NCBI GenBank assembly: GCA_020853025.1
Contig: JADYZP010000020.1
Location: 1-64,000, forward strand
Source of the DNA: Burkholderiales bacterium
GTDB lineage: Bacteria > Pseudomonadota > Gammaproteobacteria > Burkholderiales > Casimicrobiaceae
Length of the DNA stretch: 64,000 nt
Direction of reading: 5' to 3'
Shown here piece after piece: positions 1 through 7,846 of this stretch (position 1 is its first letter; each line of letters opens with the position of its first letter). The translations under genes and the position numbers were made by a program. Under the pieces are notes generated by a model, which was not told the DNA's origin, did no database searches, and saw only the letters and a program-made list of their open reading frames with translations.

Positions 1-47
1 AAGATCAAAAGCCAGAGCAACCGGACGACAATTTCAAGGTGGTCTGA
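1..47 (+). other. Possible 3' tail of a gene entering from the left
   Basis: Reading from base 3, a frame encodes DQKPEQPDDNFKVV and stops with TGA at 45-47. The hydrophilic, acidic tail and the hairpin just after it (arms GTCGGCC and GGCCGAC, 52-69) would fit the end of a plus-strand gene. Only 14 codons are visible, and another frame is also open from base 1 to about 210, so this is a weak suggestion. No function can be given. Confidence 0.2.
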
Positions 48-51
48 GATG

Positions 52-117
52 GTCGGCCCCGAGGCCGACTCTCACCGGCTTGAGCCGTCGAATGAAGCCA
101 TCGCCTTAAGGCGATGG
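52..117. repeat. Two palindromic elements in a gene-free left edge
   Basis: The 48-312 stretch has no convincing coding frame. It contains a hairpin at 52-69 (GTCGGCC, loop CCGA, GGCCGAC) and a perfect 20-bp palindrome at 98-117 (CCATCGCC TTAA GGCGATGG). Neither is followed by a T-run on either strand, so a classical intrinsic terminator is not supported. They lie past the 3' end of the minus-strand DUF192 gene and after the possible tail at 1-47. They could slow transcription or be remnants of a dispersed repeat. Confidence 0.5.
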
Positions 118-312
118 TCGTTCACCGGTATTCAATTTGTAGCGCACATGCAGCCGACGTGCGGTCATTCGATCGTCGAAGCGCCGACCGTATCGGCGTG
201 CTCACCATGACATGGGAATGTCGCGCAAATGATGGAATTGCATTTGCGATCAGGGCGATGCAACGCGAACTTCGCCACCTCTCACCGCATGCGGGCGCGA
301 CGCCTTCGCGGC

Positions 313-759
313 TCACGGAGCCGGCGGCGGCAGGCCGGATACCCGTGCTCCTGGCCCGATTCCCCGTTCGTGGAACCAGCCCTTGCGCATTTCCAGCGCA
401 TACAGCGCGGGTCCGCGGGACCAATGCGAGTCGTCGCTCTGCGGCTTCATGTCCTCGATGTTGACGATGCGTCCGTCGGACGCGATAAACGCAATCGACA
501 GCGGGATGAAGGTGTTGCGCATCCAGAATGCCTGCGGCTCGGCGCGCCCGAACACGAAGAGCATGCCGTGCTCGGGCTTCAGGCTGAAGCGGTTCATGAG
601 TCCGGTCGATCGCGCTTGCGGCGTTGCAGCCACCTCGGCGAAAAGCTTGTGCGTACCGATCGTGAGTTCGATCGTGCGCAGCTCGGCCGCTACCGCACCG
701 GTGGCGACGAGGGCGATGCCAAGACCAAGCATCAACGTGCGGATCAGCTTGCCGCTCAT
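313..759 (-). CDS. DUF192 family exported protein
   Basis: A 148-residue protein with an N-terminal signal peptide (cleavage plausible after VATGAVAA, about residue 25). The mature part has the DUF192 landmarks RSTGLMNR, GMLFVF and FWMRNTFIPLSIAFI. The family is small, mostly exported and of unsettled function. The start at 759 overlaps the stop of the upstream transporter as ATGA, and an AAGGGA ribosome site lies about 9 nt before it. An ATG three codons upstream (768) would put that site directly on the start codon, so 759 is preferred. Co-translation with the MFS gene is likely. Confidence 0.88.
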   Translation of the reverse strand: MSGKLIRTLMLGLGIALVATGAVAAELRTIELTIGTHKLFAEVAATPQARSTGLMNRFSLKPEHGMLFVFGRAEPQAFWMRNTFIPLSIAFIASDGRIVNIEDMKPQSDDSHWSRGPALYALEMRKGWFHERGIGPGARVSGLPPPAP

Positions 760-1991
760 GGTGACCATCCCTTCAAGGTGGCGCGTGCTCTGCGCTGGTA
801 GACGAGCCAGAGTGTGACGCTGGCGGCGGTGAAGCCGGCCATTCCCCACGCCAGCGACGGCAGCGATCGCGCGAGCAGCGGCGCGAAGCTGCCCGCTACC
901 ACGCCGCCGAGTGCGAACTGCACGAATCCCTGCAGCGACGCCGTCATCCCGCGCATGGTCGGAAACAGGTCGAGCAGCAACAGCGTGACGGTTGGCATGA
1001 TAAGTCCGGAGCCGATGGTGTAGATCAGGATCGGCAGCACATTCAAAGCGACGAACGGCGGCGCGAAGCTGCTGATGAGCAGATTGGCGACGACGGCAAC
1101 TCCCAGCACCGCGTAGCCGGCACGTATCGTTCGCTTCGGCGACAGTCGGCCGGCCAGGCGGCCCGACAGATACGCACCGATCATGATGCCGCTGATCATC
1201 GGCACGAACAGCCATGCGAAACCCCAGGTCGACACGCCGAGGAGGCCGACCAGGAACGCCGGCGCCGCGGCGATATAGAGGAAGAACGCGCAGAAGTTGA
1301 GCGCGGGAACCAGCGCCAGCAACGCGAACTTCGGTTGCCCGAGCACTGCGCGATAGTTGCGCCACAGTACCCTCGGATGCAGCGCGTGCCGCTGCGCCGC
1401 CGGCAGCGTCTCCGGCAGCACACGAAAGCACAGTACCAGCATGCCAATGGTCCACGCGAACATCGCCCAGAAGATCGAGCGCCATCCCAGCAGGTTGAGC
1501 AGCGCGCCGCCAACGATCGGCGCCAGCGCCGGGCCGAGCCCGAACACCATCGTCACCTGCGACATCATCCGCTGCGCCTCGGGGCCGCTGAATCGGTCGC
1601 GGATGATCGCGCGCGTCACGACCAGCCCGGCGCCCGCCGAGAGGCCCTGCAGCACGCGGAACAGCCACAGCGACTGGATGTTGCCGGCGATCGCGCAGCC
1701 CAGCGTGCCGAGTGCAAACACGGCGAGGTTGCCGAGCACGATCGGCCGTCGGCCGAGCGCGTCGGACAGCGCGCCGTGCCAGAGCATCATGAACGCGTAG
1801 GCGAACATGTAGACGGACAAGGTCTGCTGCAGGCTGATCGGCGATGCATCCAACTCGACGCCGATCGCCGGAAACGCCGGCAGGTACATGTCGACCGCGA
1901 AGGGCCCGAGCATCGCCAGCGACGCAAGCAGTCCAGCGAAGCCCCAGGACCGCGGGTGCGGCGCGAAGCCCGGGACCGGACCTGCGCTCAT
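756..1991 (-). CDS. Bcr/CflA-type MFS multidrug efflux transporter
   Basis: A 411-residue inner-membrane protein with about 12 hydrophobic segments. Family landmarks are DMYLPAFPAIG in the first segment, the loop motif GALSDALGRRPI after the second, and LQGLSAGAGLVVTRAIIRD in the fourth, all typical of the Bcr/CflA (drug:H+ antiporter 1) branch. It probably exports small toxic compounds in exchange for protons; the substrate cannot be read from sequence. The start at 1991 gives the usual family length. It is divergent from the YciO gene, with about 105 bp between, and its last codon overlaps the DUF192 start. Confidence 0.88.
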   Translation of the reverse strand: MSAGPVPGFAPHPRSWGFAGLLASLAMLGPFAVDMYLPAFPAIGVELDASPISLQQTLSVYMFAYAFMMLWHGALSDALGRRPIVLGNLAVFALGTLGCAIAGNIQSLWLFRVLQGLSAGAGLVVTRAIIRDRFSGPEAQRMMSQVTMVFGLGPALAPIVGGALLNLLGWRSIFWAMFAWTIGMLVLCFRVLPETLPAAQRHALHPRVLWRNYRAVLGQPKFALLALVPALNFCAFFLYIAAAPAFLVGLLGVSTWGFAWLFVPMISGIMIGAYLSGRLAGRLSPKRTIRAGYAVLGVAVVANLLISSFAPPFVALNVLPILIYTIGSGLIMPTVTLLLLDLFPTMRGMTASLQGFVQFALGGVVAGSFAPLLARSLPSLAWGMAGFTAASVTLWLVYQRRARATLKGWSP

Positions 1992-2096
1992 CGCCACGAG
2001 CCGTCTTTTAGCCGCATCAGCAGGAAGCTCACAGCGGATTCGCCGGGAAAACCGAATTCGCGAGGATAATATATTCGACGCGCAGGCGACTCGTTC

Positions 2097-2723
2097 ATGG
2101 CCCAGTTCTTCACCGTACACCCGAAGGATCCGCAGCCGCGGTTGATCCGCCAGGCCGCGCAAATCCTGCGCGACGGCGGCGTCATCGCCTATCCGACCGA
2201 CTCGAGTTATGCGCTGGGTTGCCAACTGGGCGACGCCGAGGCTGCCAATCGTATCCGGCACATCCGGGGCTTGGGCGACGGGCACTTTCTGACGCTGGTC
2301 TGCCGCGATCTCGCCGACGCCGGACGCTACGTGCGGCTGGCGAACTGGCAGTTCCGCGTCATCCGCCAGGGCATTCCGGGCGCCTACACGTTTCTGCTGC
2401 CGGCCACGCGCGAAGTTCCGCGCCGGCTGCAGAACCCGAAGCGGAATACCGTGGGCATCCGTGTGCCGGATCACCCGGTGGTACGAGCGCTGCTCGCCGA
2501 GCTGCAGGAGCCGATCCTGTCGACGACGTTGATCCTGCCCGACACGACGGAACCGCAGCACGACCCGGCGGTCATTCGCCAGCGCCTGGAAGGCGCCGTC
2601 GACCTGGTCATCGACGCCGGCCCCTGCGCAGGCCTGCCGACGACGGTGGTCGACCTGGTGACCGAACCGGGGGCCATTGTCAGGACGGGCGGCGGTGATC
2701 CTGAGGTCATCGGCTTGGCGTAG
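2097..2723 (+). CDS. yciO: YciO-family threonylcarbamoyl-AMP synthase-like protein
   Basis: A 208-residue member of the Sua5/YciO/YrdC fold. Near the N-terminus, GGVIAYPTDSSYALGC matches the nucleotide-binding start of the fold; KRNTVGIRVPDHPV near residue 125 is the second conserved block. The order and length fit YciO, the short paralogue, rather than TsaC proper. TsaC/Sua5 make threonylcarbamoyl-AMP for the t6A modification of tRNA; YciO is a relative whose contribution is less clear. AT-rich GATAATAT at 2065-2072 could be its -10 region, giving a leader of about 20 nt. Confidence 0.88.
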   Translation: MAQFFTVHPKDPQPRLIRQAAQILRDGGVIAYPTDSSYALGCQLGDAEAANRIRHIRGLGDGHFLTLVCRDLADAGRYVRLANWQFRVIRQGIPGAYTFLLPATREVPRRLQNPKRNTVGIRVPDHPVVRALLAELQEPILSTTLILPDTTEPQHDPAVIRQRLEGAVDLVIDAGPCAGLPTTVVDLVTEPGAIVRTGGGDPEVIGLA

Positions 2724-2771
2724 CGTGAACCCCGCCGCGCGCCTGGCCGGTGGACGAACGTCAACTTGAGG

Positions 2772-2777
2772 TAAAAT
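2772..2777 (+). promoter_or_regulatory. Putative -10 box close to the M50 protease start
   Basis: TAAAAT at 2772-2777 is followed by the ATG at 2786, so a start of transcription 7-8 nt after the box would fall on or next to the start codon. A weak -35 (TGGACG, 2751-2756) lies 15 bp upstream. This suggests a leaderless or near-leaderless transcript, though a GAGG at 2768-2771 could also serve a longer transcript. Confidence 0.35.
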
Positions 2778-2785
2778 ACCCGCGA

Positions 2786-3427
2786 ATGGATTTTTCGCTC
2801 GAGACCGTTGCGCTCGCGGTGGTACCGGTCGTTCTGGCGATTGCGCTGCACGAGGCCGCGCACGGGTATGTGGCAAGGATCTTCGGCGACCAGACCGCCT
2901 GGATGCTCGGGCGGGTGACGCTGAATCCGCTGAAGCACATCGATCCGATCGGGACCGTCGTGGTTCCCGGGTTGCTGTTGCTGACCGGCGCGCCGTTCCT
3001 GTTCGGTTGGGCGAAGCCGGTACCGGTGAATTTCGGCAATTTGCGCCATCCGAAGCGCGACATGATCTGGGTCGCGGGCGCCGGACCGCTGGCGAATTTC
3101 GCGATGGCATTCGCGTGGGCGCTGCTGGCGCAGGCGGCGGCGCCGTCGGGCGTGTGGGCGAGCAACGGACTGTATACGATGGCCCAGATCGGGATCTCGA
3201 TCAATCTGGTGCTGATGGTGCTGAACCTGCTGCCGATCCCGCCTCTGGACGGCGGGCGCATCGCGGTGGGCTTGCTGCCGGACCGGGCATCGCGTGCGTT
3301 GGCGCAACTCGAGCCTTATGGTTTTATCGTCATCCTGGTGCTGCTCGTCACTGGTCTGCTGGGTGATCTGATGCGGCCCGTTTTGCGGATCGCGGCGTTT
3401 CTGCTTTACACGCTGACCGGCCTGTAG
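2786..3427 (+). CDS. Site-2 protease family (M50) membrane metalloprotease
   Basis: A 213-residue multi-spanning membrane protein. The zinc motif HEAAH is at residues 22-26 inside the first transmembrane segment, and the second conserved motif, NLLPIPPLDGGR, with its metal-binding Asp, is near residue 150. This is the short YwhC/rhomboid-sized branch of site-2 proteases, without a PDZ domain. Such enzymes cut membrane-embedded substrates; the substrate is unknown. A GTG at 2750 in frame is possible but the ATG at 2786 starts exactly before the first membrane segment. In many betaproteobacteria this gene precedes trpS and scpA, as here. Confidence 0.9.
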   Translation: MDFSLETVALAVVPVVLAIALHEAAHGYVARIFGDQTAWMLGRVTLNPLKHIDPIGTVVVPGLLLLTGAPFLFGWAKPVPVNFGNLRHPKRDMIWVAGAGPLANFAMAFAWALLAQAAAPSGVWASNGLYTMAQIGISINLVLMVLNLLPIPPLDGGRIAVGLLPDRASRALAQLEPYGFIVILVLLVTGLLGDLMRPVLRIAAFLLYTLTGL

Positions 3428-3471
3428 CTGCCACGTCGGGCGGCCGGACGGCACGAAAACGAAAATCTCAC

Positions 3472-4674
3472 ATGTTCATCGATCGTGTGTTGTCGGGCAT
3501 GCGTCCGACTGGCCGCATGCATATCGGCCATTACCATGGCGCCATCAGGAACTGGGTGCGCCTGCAGGAGGAATACGAATGCCTGTTCTTTGCGGCCGAC
3601 TGGCACGCGCTGACCACGCATTACGAGGAGCCGGAGAATGTCGCGGCCTCGGTGTGGGAAATGATGATCGACTGGCTGGCCGCGGGCCTCGACCCGACGC
3701 GCTCGACGCTGTTTATCCAGTCGCGCGTCATGGAGCACGCGGAGTTGACGCTGTTGCTCGGCATGATGACGCCGATCGGCTGGCTGGAGCGCGTACCCAC
3801 GTACAAGGACCAGCAGCAAAGGCTCGCCGACCGTGACCTGTCGACCTACGGCTTTCTCGGCTATCCGGTGATGCAGGGCGCGGATATCCTGATTTATCGC
3901 GCCAACATGGTGCCGGTCGGCGGCGACCAGGTGTCGCACGTCGAACTGGTCCGCGAAATGGCGCGGCGGTTCAATCACATCTACGGCCGCGAGCCGGGCT
4001 TCGAGGACAAGGCGAAAGCCGCGATCAAGAAGCTCGGGTCGCGCAAGGCGCGCCGCTACGGTGAGCTGCGCACGGCGTTCCAGGAGAAAGGCGACGCGGC
4101 GGCCCTTGAGGCCGCCCAGGAGCTCCTGAACGAGACACAGAATCTGGCGCTCGGCGACCGTGAACGCCTCTTCGGCTACCTCGAGGGGTCCCGCCGGATG
4201 ATCCTGCCCGAGCCCGAGGCGCTGTTGACCGAGATTCCGATGGTGCCCGGACTCGACGGCCAGAAGATGTCGAAGTCCTACGGCAACGCGATCCTGATGC
4301 GCGAGGACCCGGCCGAGGTGACCCGGAAGATCCGCACCATGCAGACCGATCCGGCGCGCGTAAGACGCACCGATCCGGGCAACCCCGAGCTCTGCCCGGT
4401 GTGGCCGCTGCACAAGATCTATTCGAGCCAGCAGACCCAGGACTGGGTGGTCGAGGGCTGCACGACGGCGGGCATCGGTTGCCTCGAATGCAAGCAGCCG
4501 CTGATCGACGCCATCATCCGCGAGCAGCAGCCGCTGCACGAGCGCGCGCAGAAGTATCTGGACGATCCGGCGCTGGTGCGCAACATCGTCGCCGACGGCT
4601 GCGAGCGCGCGCGCGAACTCGCCGAGGAGACGATGCGCGACGTGCGCGCGGCGATGGGTCTCGCATATGACTGA
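3472..4674 (+). CDS. trpS: Tryptophanyl-tRNA synthetase
   Basis: A class I aminoacyl-tRNA synthetase of 400 residues that charges tRNA-Trp. HIGH is at residues 17-20 and KMSKS at 265-269, the two ATP-binding signatures. The PVMQGADILIYRA block and GGDQVSHVEL are characteristic of TrpRS. At 400 residues it is longer than the 330-residue E. coli enzyme because of an insert around residues 175-225 (KARRYGELRTAFQEKGDAAAL), a form common in betaproteobacteria. Its end overlaps scpA by 8 bp. Confidence 0.97.
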   Translation: MFIDRVLSGMRPTGRMHIGHYHGAIRNWVRLQEEYECLFFAADWHALTTHYEEPENVAASVWEMMIDWLAAGLDPTRSTLFIQSRVMEHAELTLLLGMMTPIGWLERVPTYKDQQQRLADRDLSTYGFLGYPVMQGADILIYRANMVPVGGDQVSHVELVREMARRFNHIYGREPGFEDKAKAAIKKLGSRKARRYGELRTAFQEKGDAAALEAAQELLNETQNLALGDRERLFGYLEGSRRMILPEPEALLTEIPMVPGLDGQKMSKSYGNAILMREDPAEVTRKIRTMQTDPARVRRTDPGNPELCPVWPLHKIYSSQQTQDWVVEGCTTAGIGCLECKQPLIDAIIREQQPLHERAQKYLDDPALVRNIVADGCERARELAEETMRDVRAAMGLAYD

Positions 4675-5509
4675 CGTCGAGATCGATCTCGAGCATCCGT
4701 CACCGGACCCGAAGCCGCTGGCGCGCGTCTACGGCGAGGCCTTCAACGACCTCCCGCACGACCTCTACATTCCACCGGAAGCGCTCGAAGTCTTCCTCGA
4801 GTCTTTCGAAGGGCCGCTCGATCTCCTCCTCTACCTGATCCGCAGGCAGAACATCAACGTGCTCGACATTCCGATGGCTGACCTCACGCGGCAGTATCTG
4901 GGTTACGTCGAGATGATGCGTCGCACGCACCTCGAACTCGCCGCCGAGTACCTGCTGATGGCGGCGGTGCTGATCGAGATCAAGTCGCGGCTGCTGTTGC
5001 CGAAGCCGCCGGCGCCGCCGGGAGCCGAGCCCGAGGATCCGCGTGCGGAGCTCGTCCGCCGCCTGCTCGAATACGAACACATGAAGCATGCTGCGCGGGC
5101 GCTCGAGGAGCACCCGCTGGCCGAGCGCGATTTTTCAACCGTGCGCGTCTGGTTCGACCACGTGGCAGCGGCGCGACTGCCCGACGTGCATCCGGAAGAT
5201 CTGAAGGCGGCGTGGGCAGGCCTCATCCAGCGTGCGCGCGTCAACCGTCATCACCTGGTCACCCGCGAGCAGCTTTCGGTGCGCAGCGAAATGAGCCGCA
5301 TGCTGAAGATGCTGGAGCCGGTGCGCCATCTCGAGTTCACGACGCTGTTTGCCGCGCACGCCGACATCGCGCACCTGGTGGTGACGTTTCTGGCCTTGCT
5401 CGAACTGGCGCGCGAGAGGCTGGTCGACATCGCGCAGACGCAACCCTACGCTCCGATTCACGTCACGTTGACCGGTGCACCCGCCTTCGTGCTGGACGGC
5501 GACGAATGA
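4667..5509 (+). CDS. scpA: Segregation and condensation protein A
   Basis: The kleisin subunit of the bacterial SMC condensin, 280 residues, bridging SMC heads and binding ScpB during chromosome segregation. FEGPLDLLLYLIRRQNI (about residues 48-64) is the family signature, followed by the helical LAAEYLLMAAVLIEIKSRLLL block and a C-terminal winged helix. The extended N-terminus before the signature is typical of proteobacterial versions. The gene overlaps trpS by 8 bp at its start and scpB by an ATGA at its end, so the trio is probably co-translated. Confidence 0.94.
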   Translation: MTDVEIDLEHPSPDPKPLARVYGEAFNDLPHDLYIPPEALEVFLESFEGPLDLLLYLIRRQNINVLDIPMADLTRQYLGYVEMMRRTHLELAAEYLLMAAVLIEIKSRLLLPKPPAPPGAEPEDPRAELVRRLLEYEHMKHAARALEEHPLAERDFSTVRVWFDHVAAARLPDVHPEDLKAAWAGLIQRARVNRHHLVTREQLSVRSEMSRMLKMLEPVRHLEFTTLFAAHADIAHLVVTFLALLELARERLVDIAQTQPYAPIHVTLTGAPAFVLDGDE

Positions 5510-6252
5510 GCATCATGAACGAAGAAACCGAAGACGCCAGCGCAGCGTCGCCCGCAGCTGCCGCAGAAGGTCCGGACAGCGGAGCGTTGGAGGAGTTGAA
5601 GCGAATCCTCGAAGCGGCGCTGCTGGTGGCGGGTGAGCCGTTGCCGGTGGCGCAGTTGTCGCAGCTCTTCGACCCGCCGCTCGAAGTGGACACCGTGCGC
5701 AAGCTCCTGGATGCGCTGCGCGACGACTGGAGCGGCCGCAAGGTCGAACTCGTGCAGGTCGCGAGTGGTTGGCGCTTCCAGGGCGTAACTGCCGTGCAAG
5801 CGTACCTCGCCCGGCTGTCGCCGGAGCGGCCGCCGCGTTATTCGCGCGCAGTCATGGAAACACTGGCGATCATCGCCTACCAGCAACCCGTCACCCGCGG
5901 CGATATCGAAGCCATCCGCGGCGTGGCCGTGTCGACGAACGTCGTCAAGACGCTCGAGGACCGGCAATGGGTGGAGGCCGTCGGCCATCGCGAGACACCG
6001 GGTCGACCGGCGCTCTACGCGACGACCAAGGCCTTCCTCGACGATCTCGGCCTCCGCTCGCTGGCGGAACTTCCCCCTCTCGCCGAGCTCGATTCATCCC
6101 ACCTCCTGGAGATGCCCGATGCCCCCACCAAGGCCGCCGAGGCGGCACTCGCACTCGCGAGTCCGCTCCTCGGAACCGATTCAGCAGCCGAACCTGGCGC
6201 TGAACGCGATAGCCGAGAGCCTCCCGCCCCCGAAGCACAAACGCTCCACTGA
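5506..6252 (+). CDS. scpB: Segregation and condensation protein B
   Basis: A 248-residue partner of ScpA in the SMC complex. LKRILEAALLVAGEPLPVAQL opens the first winged helix, and YSRAVMETLAIIAYQQPVTRG with the GRPALYATTKAFLDDLGL block forms the second. The ATGA overlap with scpA sets the start. The last 40-odd residues are Ala/Pro/Glu-rich and lie over the first 134 nt of rluB in another frame, so this tail is likely disordered and constrained by two reading frames. Confidence 0.92.
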   Translation: MSIMNEETEDASAASPAAAAEGPDSGALEELKRILEAALLVAGEPLPVAQLSQLFDPPLEVDTVRKLLDALRDDWSGRKVELVQVASGWRFQGVTAVQAYLARLSPERPPRYSRAVMETLAIIAYQQPVTRGDIEAIRGVAVSTNVVKTLEDRQWVEAVGHRETPGRPALYATTKAFLDDLGLRSLAELPPLAELDSSHLLEMPDAPTKAAEAALALASPLLGTDSAAEPGAERDSREPPAPEAQTLH

Positions 6253-7837
6253 CGAGGTCTTCAACGAACCGCAGCGACTGCACAAGGTATTGGCCTCGTG
6301 CGGCTTCGGCTCGCGCCGCGCGATGGAGGAGATGATCGTCGCCGGACGCATCACGGTGAATCGACAGCCGGCGGACGTCGGACAGAAGGTGAGTCCGGGT
6401 GACGAGGTCCGCATCAACGGCGAGCTCGTGAAAGTTCGCTTTTCCGAGCCGCGCCCGCGCGTGCTCATGTACCACAAGCCCGCCGGTGAAATTGTCACCC
6501 GTGACGATCCGGAGGGGCGTCCGACGGTGTTCACTCGTTTGCCGAACATCGGCAACGGCAAATGGATCAACGTCGGCCGGCTGGACTACAACACCGAGGG
6601 ACTGCTGCTGTTCACGAACTCCGGTGAACTGGCCAACCGCCTGATGCATCCGCGCTACGAGGTCGAGCGGGAATATGCGGTGCGCATCATGGGGCGGATG
6701 AGCGAAGAGCAGAAGCAATCGTTGCTCTCAGGGGTCACGCTCGACGACGGCATTGCGAAGTGCGACAAGGTCGAGGACGGCGGCGGCGAGGAGGAAGGCG
6801 CCAATCACTGGTACCACGTCGTGTTGAAGGAGGGGCGCAACCGCGAAGTGCGCCGCCTGTTCGGGGCGCTCGACCTGCCGGTGTCGCGCCTGATCCGCAC
6901 CCGCTATGGAACGCTGGCGATGCCTTCGCTGTTGAAGCGCGGCGACCTGATAGAACTCGAGTCCGCCGAAGTCGCCGTGGTACTCGGCGCTGCCGGATTG
7001 GCGACCGGCACGAAGGCGCAGGGCGCGCGTCCGCATGGACCGCGACAGCAAGGCGGTGCGCAGCAGCAGCGGCGGCATGGGCAGGGCGCGCAACCGCGGC
7101 AGGGTGAGGGTGCGCTGCCGGGCGATGGGCAGGGTCCGCGTCCGCCAGGCAAGCAGGGATCGCGTCCGCCAGGCAAAGGCGGACCCCGCGGCAGGCCGCA
7201 GGGCGGCGGTACGCCGCGCCCGCAGCCGTCGCGGCCCGACTTCGACACGACGCAGCCACACAGCAACGCCAACGCCATCGGTCTGCGGCCGGTGGCCAAG
7301 GGGCCGCGCCGTGGTGGTGGGTTCGGCGGCCAGGGCAAGGGCGGACCTCCAAGGCCGCATGGACCGCGCGTCGACTTCGACGAAATTCAGCCGCACAGCA
7401 ACGCCAATGCATCGCCGTTCGAAGCGTCGACGTTGCGGGCACCCGGCCTGGCGCGAGGCACCGGCGGTGCGCCCGGCTTTGCGTCGCGCGGCAATCGCAG
7501 TGGCCCGCGCGGGCGCGCGGGGGCGGCGGGCAGCGGCAGCAAGGGCAGCGGCCAGTTCCGCGGCAAGGGCGGACACCCCCCGCAACGCCAGCCGCATGGC
7601 AACGCGCGTCGCGGTGAAGCCAACGGCAACGTCACCGCGCGCGAAGGCGATGGCAACCATGCGCCGCGCGAGGTCGACGGCAATCGTGCGCCGCGCGAGG
7701 TCGACGGCAACCGTGCGCCGCAAGAGGTCGACGGCAATCGTGCGCCGCGTCACGCGGCGGGAGGCCGGAAGGCGGAGGAACGCGACGGCAACGTTGCACC
7801 CGCCGTGCCGCCGAAATCGAGCCGCGACGACGAGTGA
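6119..7837 (+). CDS. rluB: 23S rRNA pseudouridine synthase B with a long Gly/Arg/Pro/Asn-rich tail
   Basis: Makes pseudouridine in 23S rRNA (position 2605 in E. coli). An S4 RNA-binding domain starts at QRLHKVLASCGFGSRR (about residue 52); the catalytic Asp is D156 in GRLDYNTEGLLLFT, and EGRNREVRRLF is the conserved C-terminal block. The 572-residue length is about twice the catalytic core: roughly residues 300-572 are low-complexity, with two QPHSNANA boxes and four copies of a nine-residue repeat (DGNRAPREV type, DNA 7649-7756). The ATG at 6119 has GGAG at 6108-6111 (7-nt spacer), giving a 134-nt overlap with scpB; I see no other start before the S4 domain. Confidence 0.93.
   Translation: MPPPRPPRRHSHSRVRSSEPIQQPNLALNAIAESLPPPKHKRSTDEVFNEPQRLHKVLASCGFGSRRAMEEMIVAGRITVNRQPADVGQKVSPGDEVRINGELVKVRFSEPRPRVLMYHKPAGEIVTRDDPEGRPTVFTRLPNIGNGKWINVGRLDYNTEGLLLFTNSGELANRLMHPRYEVEREYAVRIMGRMSEEQKQSLLSGVTLDDGIAKCDKVEDGGGEEEGANHWYHVVLKEGRNREVRRLFGALDLPVSRLIRTRYGTLAMPSLLKRGDLIELESAEVAVVLGAAGLATGTKAQGARPHGPRQQGGAQQQRRHGQGAQPRQGEGALPGDGQGPRPPGKQGSRPPGKGGPRGRPQGGGTPRPQPSRPDFDTTQPHSNANAIGLRPVAKGPRRGGGFGGQGKGGPPRPHGPRVDFDEIQPHSNANASPFEASTLRAPGLARGTGGAPGFASRGNRSGPRGRAGAAGSGSKGSGQFRGKGGHPPQRQPHGNARRGEANGNVTAREGDGNHAPREVDGNRAPREVDGNRAPQEVDGNRAPRHAAGGRKAEERDGNVAPAVPPKSSRDDE
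7649..7756 (+). repeat. Four tandem 27-bp units inside rluB
   Basis: Copies start at 7649, 7676, 7703 and 7730 and each encodes a version of DGNRAPREV. The unit is a multiple of three, so copy-number change keeps the frame. Degenerate neighbours (NGNVTAREG before, ERDGNVAP after) suggest the array has expanded and decayed. Confidence 0.85.
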
Positions 7838-7846
7838 TTCGCGCCG

